This document shows, in pieces, positions 5,259 through 11,804 of a DNA stretch of 14,077 nt. The stretch's first letter is position 1. Every line of letters starts with the position of its first letter. The notes under the pieces are model-generated. The model did not search any database. It was given only the letters and a program-made list of their open reading frames with translations, and was not told the origin of the DNA. The stretch comes from AC-37 sp034663685. GTDB taxonomy: Bacteria; Actinomycetota; Thermoleophilia; Solirubrobacterales; Thermoleophilaceae. A program made the position numbers and the translations under genes. The DNA lies in NCBI GenBank assembly GCA_034663685.1, contig JAXDJC010000079.1, forward strand, positions 1 through 14,077, written 5' to 3'.

Positions 5259-6586
5259 GCGTCGTTGGCGAGTCGCAGCCCGCTGAAGATCTGGCGGCGG
5301 CCGGGCAGGTCCCAGTTGCGGAAGCTGTTGGTCACGGCCCGCCCGTGCGTGGCCCACGAGCCGCCGCGCAGCACGCGGTAGCCGCCGCCGAAGAACGGCG
5401 CGGAGTACTCGTGGTAGGGGAACGCCGCGAAGCCGGGGTAGCCCTCGAAGCTGCTCGACGTCCACTCCCACGCGTCGCCGGTCATCCCGAGCACGCCGTA
5501 CGCGGAGGCGCCCGCGGGATACGCGCCGGCCTGGGCGGCACCCCAGCCGGTCTGGCCGATGTTGGCGCGGTCCGGGGACGGCGGCGCGTGGCCCCAGGGA
5601 TGGGTGCTCGGTGCGCTCGCGTGCGGGCCCCAGGCGGCCGCCTTCTCCCACTCGTGCTCGGTCGGCAGCCGCCGCCCGGCCCAGCGCGCGAAGGCGTCGG
5701 CCTCGAACCAGGAGACGTGCATCACCGGCTTGGCGGGGTCGAGCGCCTCGAACCGGTCGCAGATCCGCTCGAGGCCGTCGCCGGTCCAGTGGAGCGGGCG
5801 CTCGGCGCTCTCCTCGCGCCGCCAGGCCCAGCCCGCGCCGGACCACAGGCGGCGGCGCTCGTAGCCGCCGTCGGCGGCGAACTCGAGCCAGTCGCCGTTG
5901 GTCACCGGCAGCCGGTCGATCTCGAACGACGGGACGTCGACCAGGTGCCGTGGCCGCTCGTTGTCGTACGCGAACCCGCCGGCGGAGGCGCCGGCCGGGA
6001 ACGGGCCGCCGTCCACCCTCACCCGTCCCTGGTGGACGCCGGCGCGCGCCATGGGCAGCGGCCGGCGAATCGGCTCGTACATGCCGGGGTCGGCGAGGCA
6101 GATCGCCTGCGCCATCGTCTCGTTGTGCTGCTGCTCGTGGCGCACGACCATGTCCCACACGACCCCGTCGCGGTTGAGCGGGCTCGCGGGGTCGGCCAGA
6201 TCGGTCCGCGCCAGCACATCGAGCGACCGCGCTCGCACAGCGGCCATGTACTCGCGCGCCTCGCCCGAGCGCAGGTAGGGCAGCTCGCCGCGGTCGTAGC
6301 GCGGCGTCTCGGTGGCGTCGTAGACCTCCCACAACTCCGGCCGGAGCGGATCGAGCCCGCCCGCGCGGTTGCCGAGCCACAGGTCCTCGAACGCCGCGAT
6401 GTGGCCGATGTCCCAGGCGAGCGGGCTCATCAGCGTGCTGTGCACGCGGTTCACGTCGCGCTCGTCCAGGCGCTCGACGAGGAACAGCGTCTGGTCGCGG
6501 GTGCCGGCGAGCAGCGCTTCGATCCGCCGCCTGTCCAGCGGGCCAACCCCTCCGAGGGGCGCTGAGTTGTTCTTGGGGAAGGACAC
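5255..6586 (-). CDS. egtB: Hercynine oxygenase (sulfoxide synthase) EgtB
   Basis: 443 residues. Non-haem iron enzyme that joins hercynine to a cysteine thiol using O2, giving the ergothioneine sulfoxide intermediate. The N-terminal DinB-like domain carries the three-histidine iron triad: H62 in DIGHIAAFEDLW and H150/H154 in VRHEQQHNETM. The C-terminal FGE/sulfatase-modifying domain (about 185-443) includes LPVTNGDWLEF, VSWFEADAFARWAGRRLPTEHEWEKA, GDAWEWTSS and GGGYRVLRGGSWATHGR. NWDLPGR (424-430) keeps the Asp and Arg that in Mycolicibacterium EgtB bind gamma-glutamylcysteine, so that substrate rather than free cysteine is predicted. It starts at GTG 6586 with a weak GAAGAAG upstream. First gene of egtB-egtD; egtA, egtC and egtE are not in the window. 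Confidence 0.96.
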   Translation of the reverse strand: MSFPKNNSAPLGGVGPLDRRRIEALLAGTRDQTLFLVERLDERDVNRVHSTLMSPLAWDIGHIAAFEDLWLGNRAGGLDPLRPELWEVYDATETPRYDRGELPYLRSGEAREYMAAVRARSLDVLARTDLADPASPLNRDGVVWDMVVRHEQQHNETMAQAICLADPGMYEPIRRPLPMARAGVHQGRVRVDGGPFPAGASAGGFAYDNERPRHLVDVPSFEIDRLPVTNGDWLEFAADGGYERRRLWSGAGWAWRREESAERPLHWTGDGLERICDRFEALDPAKPVMHVSWFEADAFARWAGRRLPTEHEWEKAAAWGPHASAPSTHPWGHAPPSPDRANIGQTGWGAAQAGAYPAGASAYGVLGMTGDAWEWTSSSFEGYPGFAAFPYHEYSAPFFGGGYRVLRGGSWATHGRAVTNSFRNWDLPGRRQIFSGLRLANDA

Positions 6587-6614
6587 CTTCTTCAGGACGA
6601 GCCGGTGCTGTGCA

Positions 6615-6643
6615 GACCCTAACGGTCCGGCTCAGGTAGGGTC
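6615..6643. promoter_or_regulatory. Mirror-image divergent promoters: egtB (-) and membrane gene (+)
   Basis: GACCCTA at 6615-6621 and TAGGGTC at 6637-6643 form a perfect 7-base inverted repeat with 15 bases between, 22 bases centre to centre. Each arm reads as a TAGGGT -10 pointing outward: minus strand toward egtB (start 6586), plus strand toward the membrane gene (start 6670). The -35 position of each promoter falls on or near the other's -10, so the two probably cannot fire together. Neither has a good -35. The repeat could also be a regulator site. Confidence 0.5.
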
Positions 6644-6669
6644 CCGGCCGGGCTTGGGGAGAGGGAGAT

Positions 6670-7563
6670 ATGCCGCATCTGTTCAGGGATAGGCCGGTCG
6701 CTTTGCAGCTTGTGCTCGCGGGGTTCGTTCCCGCGGCGTACGGCGCTGTCACCGGATGGACGCTCGGCGTCGACAAGACGGCGTACCTCGTGCTGTCGTT
6801 CCTCGGGATCGCCGGTGGTTACCTGGCCGGGCTCGAGCACGACGGGGCGCGCGAGGGTGCGCTCCGCGGCTTGTGCGGCGGGAGCCTCTTCGGCGGCTTC
6901 ATCCTGCTGGCGCACGAGGCGATCGGGAAGCAAGCGAAGGCCGACCTCCCGCATCCGGCGATACTGCTGCTGGCCATCACGATCGTCTTCGGCGTGGGGC
7001 TCGGCGCGCTCGGCGGACGGGCGCGGCACAAGCGCGAGCTGGAGGCCCCCAAGGCCAAGGAGGAGAAAGAGAGCGTGGACTTCAAGCGATTGCATTGGGC
7101 CGAGTTCGTCGGCTTCGCCGGTGCCCTGGTGCTGTTCGGTTCCCTGTTCCTGCCCTGGTTCTCCACGAGCTGCGCCACCAAGGCGGGCAACTCGCCGCCC
7201 GGCTGCAACCCGAACTCGAACTACGGCGGCAGGTTCGGCGACTTCACCGCCTTCCAGACCTACAAGATCATGGACTGGCTGCTCGTGGCGGCGTGCATCG
7301 CGCCGTTCGTGCTCGCCTACCTGGTCGTGCGCAAGTCGAAGCTCTCGTGGCGGCCGGGCGAGGTCACGATGATCGTCGGCATGGTCGCCGCGGCGCTGAT
7401 CTGGATCAACGGGATCATCTTCGGCCGCCCGGGTGACACCGTGGGGATCAACATCGAGTACGGGTACTTCGTCGGGCTCGTCGGCGCGAACATGATCCTC
7501 GTGGGAGGCCTGATCAGACAGGCGCTCGGCGGGCGCACGCGCAAGCCGCCGGGCGTCATCTAG
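6670..7563 (+). CDS. Polytopic membrane protein of unknown function
   Basis: 297 residues, not recognised as a named family. About eight hydrophobic segments are visible: roughly 11-33, 38-55, 66-84, 96-116, 144-163, 200-219, 231-252 and 264-284. A charged Lys/Glu stretch (119-139) separates two halves of four helices each. The loop between helices five and six (164-199) begins LPWFSTSC and holds two cysteines (C168, C179), possibly a disulfide if outside. Glycine-rich pairs (GIAGGYLAG, GVGLGALGG) mark the first half. ATG 6670 is preceded by a strong purine-rich ribosome-binding site (GGGGAGAGGGAG, 6656-6667). It ends 20 bases before glpX, so the two are probably co-transcribed; no function follows from that alone. 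Confidence 0.85.
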   Translation: MPHLFRDRPVALQLVLAGFVPAAYGAVTGWTLGVDKTAYLVLSFLGIAGGYLAGLEHDGAREGALRGLCGGSLFGGFILLAHEAIGKQAKADLPHPAILLLAITIVFGVGLGALGGRARHKRELEAPKAKEEKESVDFKRLHWAEFVGFAGALVLFGSLFLPWFSTSCATKAGNSPPGCNPNSNYGGRFGDFTAFQTYKIMDWLLVAACIAPFVLAYLVVRKSKLSWRPGEVTMIVGMVAAALIWINGIIFGRPGDTVGINIEYGYFVGLVGANMILVGGLIRQALGGRTRKPPGVI

Positions 7564-7583
7564 CGGATGAGCGGCCCCATCTG

Positions 7584-8582
7584 ATGCCCGATCCCGCGGG
7601 CGCACGGCCCGATCGCAACCTGGCCATGGAGCTGGTCAGGGTCACCGAGTACGGCGCACTGGCGGCCGCGCGCTGGGTCGGCCTCGGCGAGAAGGAGACC
7701 GCCGACGGCGCCGCGGTGGACGCGATGCGGCTGATGCTCGACACCGTGCGCATGGACGGCGTGGTGGTGATCGGCGAGGGCGAGAAGGACGAGGCTCCGA
7801 TGCTCTACAACGGCGAGCAGATCGGCGACGGCTCGCCGCCGCAGGTGGACATCGCCGTCGACCCGCTCGAGGGCACCACGCTGGCGGCCGAGGGCTCGCC
7901 GCGCGCCCTGGCCGTCATGGCGATGTCCGAGCGCGGCACGATGTTCAACCCGGGCCCGGCGGTCTACATGATGAAGATCGCCGCCCAGCCGGCGTACGCG
8001 CACCTGCTCGACCTCGACCGCCCGCTCACCGAGACGCTCGGCCTGATCGCCAGGGAGAAGGGCACGGAGGTGCGCGACGTGACCGTGATGATGCTCAAGC
8101 GCGACCGCCACGCCGACGCCGTCGAGGAGATTCGCCGCGCGGGCGCGCGGATCAGGTTCATCTCGCACGGCGACGTGTCGGCGTCGCTGCTCGCGGTTCA
8201 GCACGAGTCGCCGATCGACCTGCTCTGGGGTATCGGCGGCACGCCCGAGGGCGTGATCTCGGCGGCCGCGATCAAGTGCCTCGGCGGGCAGATGATCGGC
8301 CGGCTGTGGCCGCGCAGCGACGAGGAGCGCCAGGCGATCTCCGACTTCGGGCTCGACCTCGACGAGGTGCTCGACGTGAACCGCCTCGTCGCCGGCGACG
8401 ACGTGTTCTTCGCGGCCACCGGCGTTACCGACGGCGACGTGCTGGAGGGAGTGCACTACACGGCCACGGGCGCGACCACCGAGTCGCTCGTGATGCGCAC
8501 GCGGTCGGGCACGGTCCGGCGCGTGTCGGCCACGCACGACCGCGCCAAGCTCCGCGAGATATCGGGCCAGCGAGCGGGCTAG
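7584..8582 (+). CDS. glpX: Class II fructose-1,6-bisphosphatase GlpX
   Basis: 332 residues, normal length. It hydrolyses fructose-1,6-bisphosphate to fructose-6-phosphate, the committed gluconeogenic step; metal-dependent and cytosolic. Motifs: NLAMELVRVTEYGALAAARW (12-31), IGEGEKDEAPMLYNGE (63-78) and DPLEGTT (93-99), which give the metal and phosphate site. HGDVSASL (195-202) and GIGGTPEGVISAAAIKCLGG (216-235) complete the class II signature. ATG 7584 follows the membrane gene by 20 bases with only a weak ribosome-binding site (GATGAGCGG), suggesting one transcript. Actinobacteria commonly use GlpX as their main FBPase. Its TAG stop lies inside an inverted-repeat structure shared with the convergent gene. 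Confidence 0.96.
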   Translation: MPDPAGARPDRNLAMELVRVTEYGALAAARWVGLGEKETADGAAVDAMRLMLDTVRMDGVVVIGEGEKDEAPMLYNGEQIGDGSPPQVDIAVDPLEGTTLAAEGSPRALAVMAMSERGTMFNPGPAVYMMKIAAQPAYAHLLDLDRPLTETLGLIAREKGTEVRDVTVMMLKRDRHADAVEEIRRAGARIRFISHGDVSASLLAVQHESPIDLLWGIGGTPEGVISAAAIKCLGGQMIGRLWPRSDEERQAISDFGLDLDEVLDVNRLVAGDDVFFAATGVTDGDVLEGVHYTATGATTESLVMRTRSGTVRRVSATHDRAKLREISGQRAG

Positions 8583-8616
8583 CAGCCGGGCCGCGCTCGG
8601 CGAGCTACGCGCTCGC
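8570..8616. terminator. Nested bidirectional hairpin between glpX and the convergent unknown gene
   Basis: Three nested arm pairs: GCGAGCG (8570-8576)/CGCTCGC (8610-8616), TAGC (8580-8583)/GCTA (8604-8607), and GCCG (8585-8588)/CGGC (8598-8601) with a 9-base loop. The two TAG stops (8580-8582 plus; 8605-8607 minus) are each other's partner in the middle stem. No T-run. A bidirectional terminator or 3'-end stabiliser is likely. Confidence 0.55.
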
Positions 8617-9354
8617 CTGGTCCAGCTCTTCCGAGCGCGCCGTGGCCTCCATCTGGCGCGCCCCGTCCACGTCGCCGCGCTGGAGCGCCTCGCGGGCCTG
8701 CTGGCGCAGCGAGCCGACCACCGACTCCGGCAGCTCCAGGCGGGCGAGCGAGCGCAGGAACGCGTTGGTCACGATCACGTGGATGCGCAGCTGCGTCTGC
8801 GTGTAGAGCCAGGCGCCGAAGCGGGCGAGCCGGCGTGGCACCCAGCTCTGCGCGATCGCCGGATAGAAGTTCGCGACCTCCGAGCTCACGCGGGCGGTCA
8901 CCTCGTCGCCGCCGGGGTCGTGCTCGGGGCGCTCCACGCAGATCCGCAGGTAGCCCTTGTTGCGGCCCTGCGGTGCCACCAGGATGCCCTTCTCGATCCG
9001 CCACGTCACCGCGCCGCGGTTGGGCTCCGTGTCGTACTCGGGCGGCCGGAACGTGAGCAGCCTGAGCGGGCGGGCGATCAGCACCACCTCGCGGCCGACC
9101 GGCGTGTAGAGAACCCGCACCAGCCCAAGCGTGAAGCGGCTCAGGAAGACCCAGTAGGTGCGCGCCAGGCGCTCGAGGTACTCCGCGCTCCAGATGTTGT
9201 CGAGCTCGCGGCGCGGGAGCGTCACGTCGGCCACCTGCTTGGTCGTCACGCTGCCGTCCTCGGTCGACGACTCCTGCGGGGTCTCCACGATCTCCACGCG
9301 CCCGAGCGCGCGGCGGCGGCGTTCGAGCAGGCGTCTGGGGTCCCGCGGCCTCAC
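8605..9354 (-). CDS. Protein of unknown function, translationally coupled to moeA
   Basis: 249 residues, not recognised. The N-terminus is very basic (RPRDPRRLLERRRRALGR, 2-19), followed by an acidic/Ser stretch (about 20-40). A central region follows, with TYWVFLSRFTLGLVRVLY (66-83; hydrophobic but broken by Arg and Ser) and a probably beta-rich part (GAVTWRIEKGILVAPQGRNKG, GYLRICVERPEHD). The C-terminal part looks helical and ends in Ala/Glu/Arg-rich coil. No signal peptide, zinc motif or catalytic signature is evident. The start GTG 9354 overlaps the moeA stop as GTGA, so its expression is tied to moeA. A role related to molybdenum cofactor is only a guess from that coupling. Confidence 0.82.
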   Translation of the reverse strand: MRPRDPRRLLERRRRALGRVEIVETPQESSTEDGSVTTKQVADVTLPRRELDNIWSAEYLERLARTYWVFLSRFTLGLVRVLYTPVGREVVLIARPLRLLTFRPPEYDTEPNRGAVTWRIEKGILVAPQGRNKGYLRICVERPEHDPGGDEVTARVSSEVANFYPAIAQSWVPRRLARFGAWLYTQTQLRIHVIVTNAFLRSLARLELPESVVGSLRQQAREALQRGDVDGARQMEATARSEELDQASA

Positions 9355-10574
9355 CGCTGAAACGTACCCACCGAGAGCGGCTCCGCATGCACGAGCTCGC
9401 CGCTCGCCAGCTCGCCCTCGCCCCGCGGAACCAGCGCCAGCGCGTCCGCCCCGAGCATCGAGCTGATCCGGTGGGAGCCCTGCGGGCCGGTCGGCTCGGC
9501 GTGCCAGCCGTCGTCGCCGGCGCGCAGGCGGCAGCGCACGGCCTGCTCGCGGCGCGGGTTGAGCCGGATCGGGGCGTCGAGTCGTGCGCGCACGTGTGCG
9601 CGCGCGGGGTCTGCTCCGGCCATCGCTCGCAGGGCGGGGTGGGCGAAGAGCTGGAACGTGACCATGGCGGAGACGGGGTTACCGGGCAGGCCGAACACGA
9701 GCCGCGGCGGGCCCGCGCCGGCCGCGTGCGTGCCGAACCAGGTCGGCTTGCCCGGCTTGAGCGCCACGCCCCAGAAGGCCTCCTCCACGCCGAGCTCGGC
9801 CAGCGCCGGCTTCACGTGGTCGTGCTCGCCCACGGAAACGCCGCCGGAGACGCAGACCACGTCCGCCTCCTCGAGGGCGGTCGCGAGCGCCGCCACGGTC
9901 GCCTCGAAATCGTCGCCCACGCGGCGCATGCCGGTCACGCGTGCGCCCGCGGCCGTGGCGAGCGCGGCCACCGCGGGAGCGTTCGAGTCGCGGATCTGGC
10001 CGGGGCCGAGCGGCTCGCCGGGCCCCACGAGCTCGTCGCCGGTCACCACCACCGCCACCCGCGGCACCCCGCCGCAGGGGATCTCCGCCAGGCCGAGCTG
10101 CGCGAGCATCGCCACCTCGGACGGCCCCACCTCCGTGCCCGCCCGGATCACCACGTCCCCGGCGTGCACGTCCTCGCCCGCGCGGCGGATGTTCGCGCCC
10201 GGCGCGACCTCCTCCACGCTCACGCGCCCGCCGGAGCGCTCGGTGCGCTCGACCGGCACCACCGCCGCCGTGCCGGCGGGCACCATCGCGCCCGTGGAGA
10301 TGGAGATCGCCTGGCCGGGCCCGAGTCGCCGCCCGGCCGGGGTGCCCGCGCGCGCCTCGCCCGCCAGATCGAGCTCGCCGGCCCCTGTCGCGCCGACCGC
10401 GTAGCCGTCCATCGCCGAGGAGTCGAACGGGGGGAAGTCCCCCTGGCTGGCCACGTCCTCGGCAAGCACGCGCCAAAGCGCGGCGCCCAGCGCGACCCCC
10501 TCGGCCGCCAGCGGGCGGACCGCTCCGAGCACCCGGGCGCGCGCCTCCTCCACCGAGATCAGCTCGCCGGCCAC
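9351..10574 (-). CDS. moeA: Molybdopterin molybdenumtransferase MoeA
   Basis: 407 residues from GTG 10574, matching the usual 400 or so. It inserts molybdate into adenylylated molybdopterin, the last step of molybdenum cofactor synthesis, in the cytosol. Motifs in order: FDSSAMDGYAV (50-60), ISTGAMVPAGTAAVVP (92-107), NIRRAGEDV (128-136), VVVTGDEL (175-182), IRDSN (194-198), CVSGGVSVGEHDHVK (241-255), ALKPGKPTWFG (271-281), and GLPGNPVSAMVTF (295-307). The GTG at 10574 has GGGAG five bases upstream; an in-frame start at 10667 would add 31 residues unlike the family. Divergent from a GGDEF gene across a 196-base gap. No other cofactor genes are in the window. Confidence 0.96.
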   Translation of the reverse strand: MAGELISVEEARARVLGAVRPLAAEGVALGAALWRVLAEDVASQGDFPPFDSSAMDGYAVGATGAGELDLAGEARAGTPAGRRLGPGQAISISTGAMVPAGTAAVVPVERTERSGGRVSVEEVAPGANIRRAGEDVHAGDVVIRAGTEVGPSEVAMLAQLGLAEIPCGGVPRVAVVVTGDELVGPGEPLGPGQIRDSNAPAVAALATAAGARVTGMRRVGDDFEATVAALATALEEADVVCVSGGVSVGEHDHVKPALAELGVEEAFWGVALKPGKPTWFGTHAAGAGPPRLVFGLPGNPVSAMVTFQLFAHPALRAMAGADPARAHVRARLDAPIRLNPRREQAVRCRLRAGDDGWHAEPTGPQGSHRISSMLGADALALVPRGEGELASGELVHAEPLSVGTFQR

Positions 10575-10585
10575 CGCGGCTCCCG

Positions 10586-10677
10586 TTCCGATCTCGGCTC
10601 GCCCGCCATCCCGGGCATCTTCACAAGTCGCGTCCCGCGACGGATGGTTCCGCCGAAAAGCCCGCAATTTCCGATCT
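10586..10677. repeat. Direct repeat TTCCGATCT flanking a foldable element
   Basis: TTCCGATCT at 10586-10594 and again at 10669-10677, 83 bases apart. Between the copies CCATCC (10606-10611) pairs with GGATGG (10642-10647). Inside that, GTCGCG (10627-10632) pairs with CGCGAC (10636-10641) around a 3-base loop, leaving a 15-base one-sided bulge. This lies in the moeA leader on the minus strand and upstream of the GGDEF gene on the plus strand. It does not match a riboswitch I know. Confidence 0.5.
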
Positions 10678-10712
10678 TTAGCCCCAACGGGACCCCCCTC
10701 CTGGCAGTTATC

Positions 10713-10740
10713 TTGCAGCCTGAAGCCGGGCTATTTGCAG
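10713..10740 (+). repeat. TTGCAG direct repeat, 22-base period, upstream of the GGDEF gene
   Basis: TTGCAG at 10713-10718 and 10735-10740, two helical turns apart on the same face. The second copy overlaps the -35 area of the GGDEF promoter, so an activator or repressor site is possible. Short, so chance is not excluded. Confidence 0.3.
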
Positions 10741-10760
10741 TCCGGACCGAGGGGTACAGT
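10734..10760 (+). promoter_or_regulatory. Promoter of the GGDEF gene, probably leaderless
   Basis: -10 TACAGT at 10755-10760 with TTTGCA at 10734-10739 as a -35 (15-base spacer, short). The expected transcription start is about 7-10 bases after the -10, at or next to GTG 10771, giving a message with essentially no leader. This is the reason for choosing that start. Confidence 0.5.
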
Positions 10761-10770
10761 CGGCGACCAC

Positions 10771-11784
10771 GTGATCACCGACACGCCGCAAATCTCAGCC
10801 AGCCGAATCTCCGCAGCCGCGCAACAGCCCGTGGACTCTCCACTGTCCCGTCTTGACGAATCGCGCGGCGAGATCGCCAAGGCATGGCTGCAGCGGTTCG
10901 TGGAGCGGGCCACGCTCGAGGAGATCGAGCGGCTGCCGATGCAGCGGCTCGTCCGCGAGCTGCCGGACCTGATCGGCGAGATCGCCCGCGCCGCCACGCG
11001 CGGCCCCGGGCCCGACGACTACCTCGACTGGGCCCAACGGCTCGTGGAGCTCAGCGGGCGCGAGAGCATCGCGGCCCAGGAGCTCGTGCGCGATCTCGCG
11101 GTGCTCCAGTCCGCGATGATCTCCACGCTCCACCGCGGGCTCGACCGGCTCGACCCGGTCGCCGCGCTCGAGACCGTCGAGCGGCTGGCCGAGCTGTTCA
11201 GCTCGATGCAGGCGGACGCGGTCGGGGACGTGCTCACCGTGCGCACCGGCGAGCAGGAGTGGCTGGGGGAGACCGACGGGCTCACCGGCCTGCTCAACAC
11301 CCGCTTCATGCAGCAGCACCTCCACCACCTGGTCGGCGTGCAGAAGCGCTACGGCCATCCGTTCGCGCTGCTGCTCGTGGACATCGACGGGCTCAAGCGA
11401 ATCAACGACGCCTACGGCAGCGCGGGCGGCGATCGCGCGCTGATGGGAGTGGCCACCGCGCTCGGCGAGACCATCCGCAGCGTCGACACCCCGATCCGCA
11501 TGGGCGGTGACGAGTTCTGCGTCCTGCTCCCGTTCCAGACCGCATCGCGCGCGAAGGTCTTGGCGGAGCGCCTCGCGGCCGCGATCGAGGGTGTCGAGAC
11601 ACCGGCGCCGCATCCGCTCCGCGTGGCGATCGGGGTGGTGTCGTGCCCGCAGCACAGCACCCGCGCGGAGGATCTGCTCGAGATTGCCGACAGCGCGATG
11701 TATCGCGCGAAGGCGGCGGGCGAGTCGGTCGCCGTCGGGACCACCAACGGCGCCGAGCCGGTCGAGGACCTGACCGACCCCTAG
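10771..11784 (+). CDS. Diguanylate cyclase with RsbRD-like N-terminal domain
   Basis: 337 residues. The C-terminal GGDEF domain (about 165-325) makes cyclic di-GMP from two GTP. The active site is intact: TDGLTGLLNTRFM (168-180), metal-binding D204 in LLVDIDGLKRIND (201-213), and GGDEF (245-249). The inhibitory I-site is present as RSVD (236-239), exactly five residues before GGDEF, so product feedback is expected. The N-terminal helical part (about 25-150: GEIAKAWLQRFVERATLEEI, LVRELPDLIGEIARA, LVRDLAVLQSAMI) resembles the RsbRD N-terminal stressosome-type sensor domain; this is recognition by pattern, not certain. No membrane segment. GTG 10771 is preferred over TTG 10735, which precedes the -10. 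Convergent with a response-regulator gene. Confidence 0.93.
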   Translation: MITDTPQISASRISAAAQQPVDSPLSRLDESRGEIAKAWLQRFVERATLEEIERLPMQRLVRELPDLIGEIARAATRGPGPDDYLDWAQRLVELSGRESIAAQELVRDLAVLQSAMISTLHRGLDRLDPVAALETVERLAELFSSMQADAVGDVLTVRTGEQEWLGETDGLTGLLNTRFMQQHLHHLVGVQKRYGHPFALLLVDIDGLKRINDAYGSAGGDRALMGVATALGETIRSVDTPIRMGGDEFCVLLPFQTASRAKVLAERLAAAIEGVETPAPHPLRVAIGVVSCPQHSTRAEDLLEIADSAMYRAKAAGESVAVGTTNGAEPVEDLTDP

Positions 11785-11804
11785 CCGCCCGTACCCGGCG
11801 GCTA
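11782..11804. terminator. Perfect 8-bp bidirectional hairpin between GGDEF gene and response regulator
   Basis: TAGCCGCC (11782-11789) and GGCGGCTA (11797-11804) pair perfectly around the 7-base loop CGTACCC. The stem ends are the two TAG stop codons, 11782-11784 on plus and 11802-11804 on minus. Works in both directions; no T-run. Confidence 0.65.

Noticed and set aside
4311..6776. 821-residue open frame that could be read as a larger EgtD fusion
   Set aside because: Only the last 315 codons are EgtD. The upstream part is egtB in another phase, gives Arg/Pro/Ala-rich nonsense, and egtB ends in its own stop with a GTGA overlap.
10575..10667. 31-residue N-terminal extension of MoeA
   Set aside because: The MoeA family starts near VAGELISVEEAR; GTG 10574 has a GGGAG at the right distance.
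10735..10770. TTG start for the GGDEF protein
   Set aside because: It precedes the TACAGT -10; GTG 10771 fits the predicted transcription start.
10575..10770. Moco or c-di-GMP riboswitch before moeA or the GGDEF gene
   Set aside because: The conserved blocks of those classes are not seen; only generic stems and repeats are present.
9387..10856. 489-residue open frame antisense to moeA
   Set aside because: His/Arg/Ala-rich low-complexity translation typical of an antisense shadow; moeA on the other strand is unmistakable.
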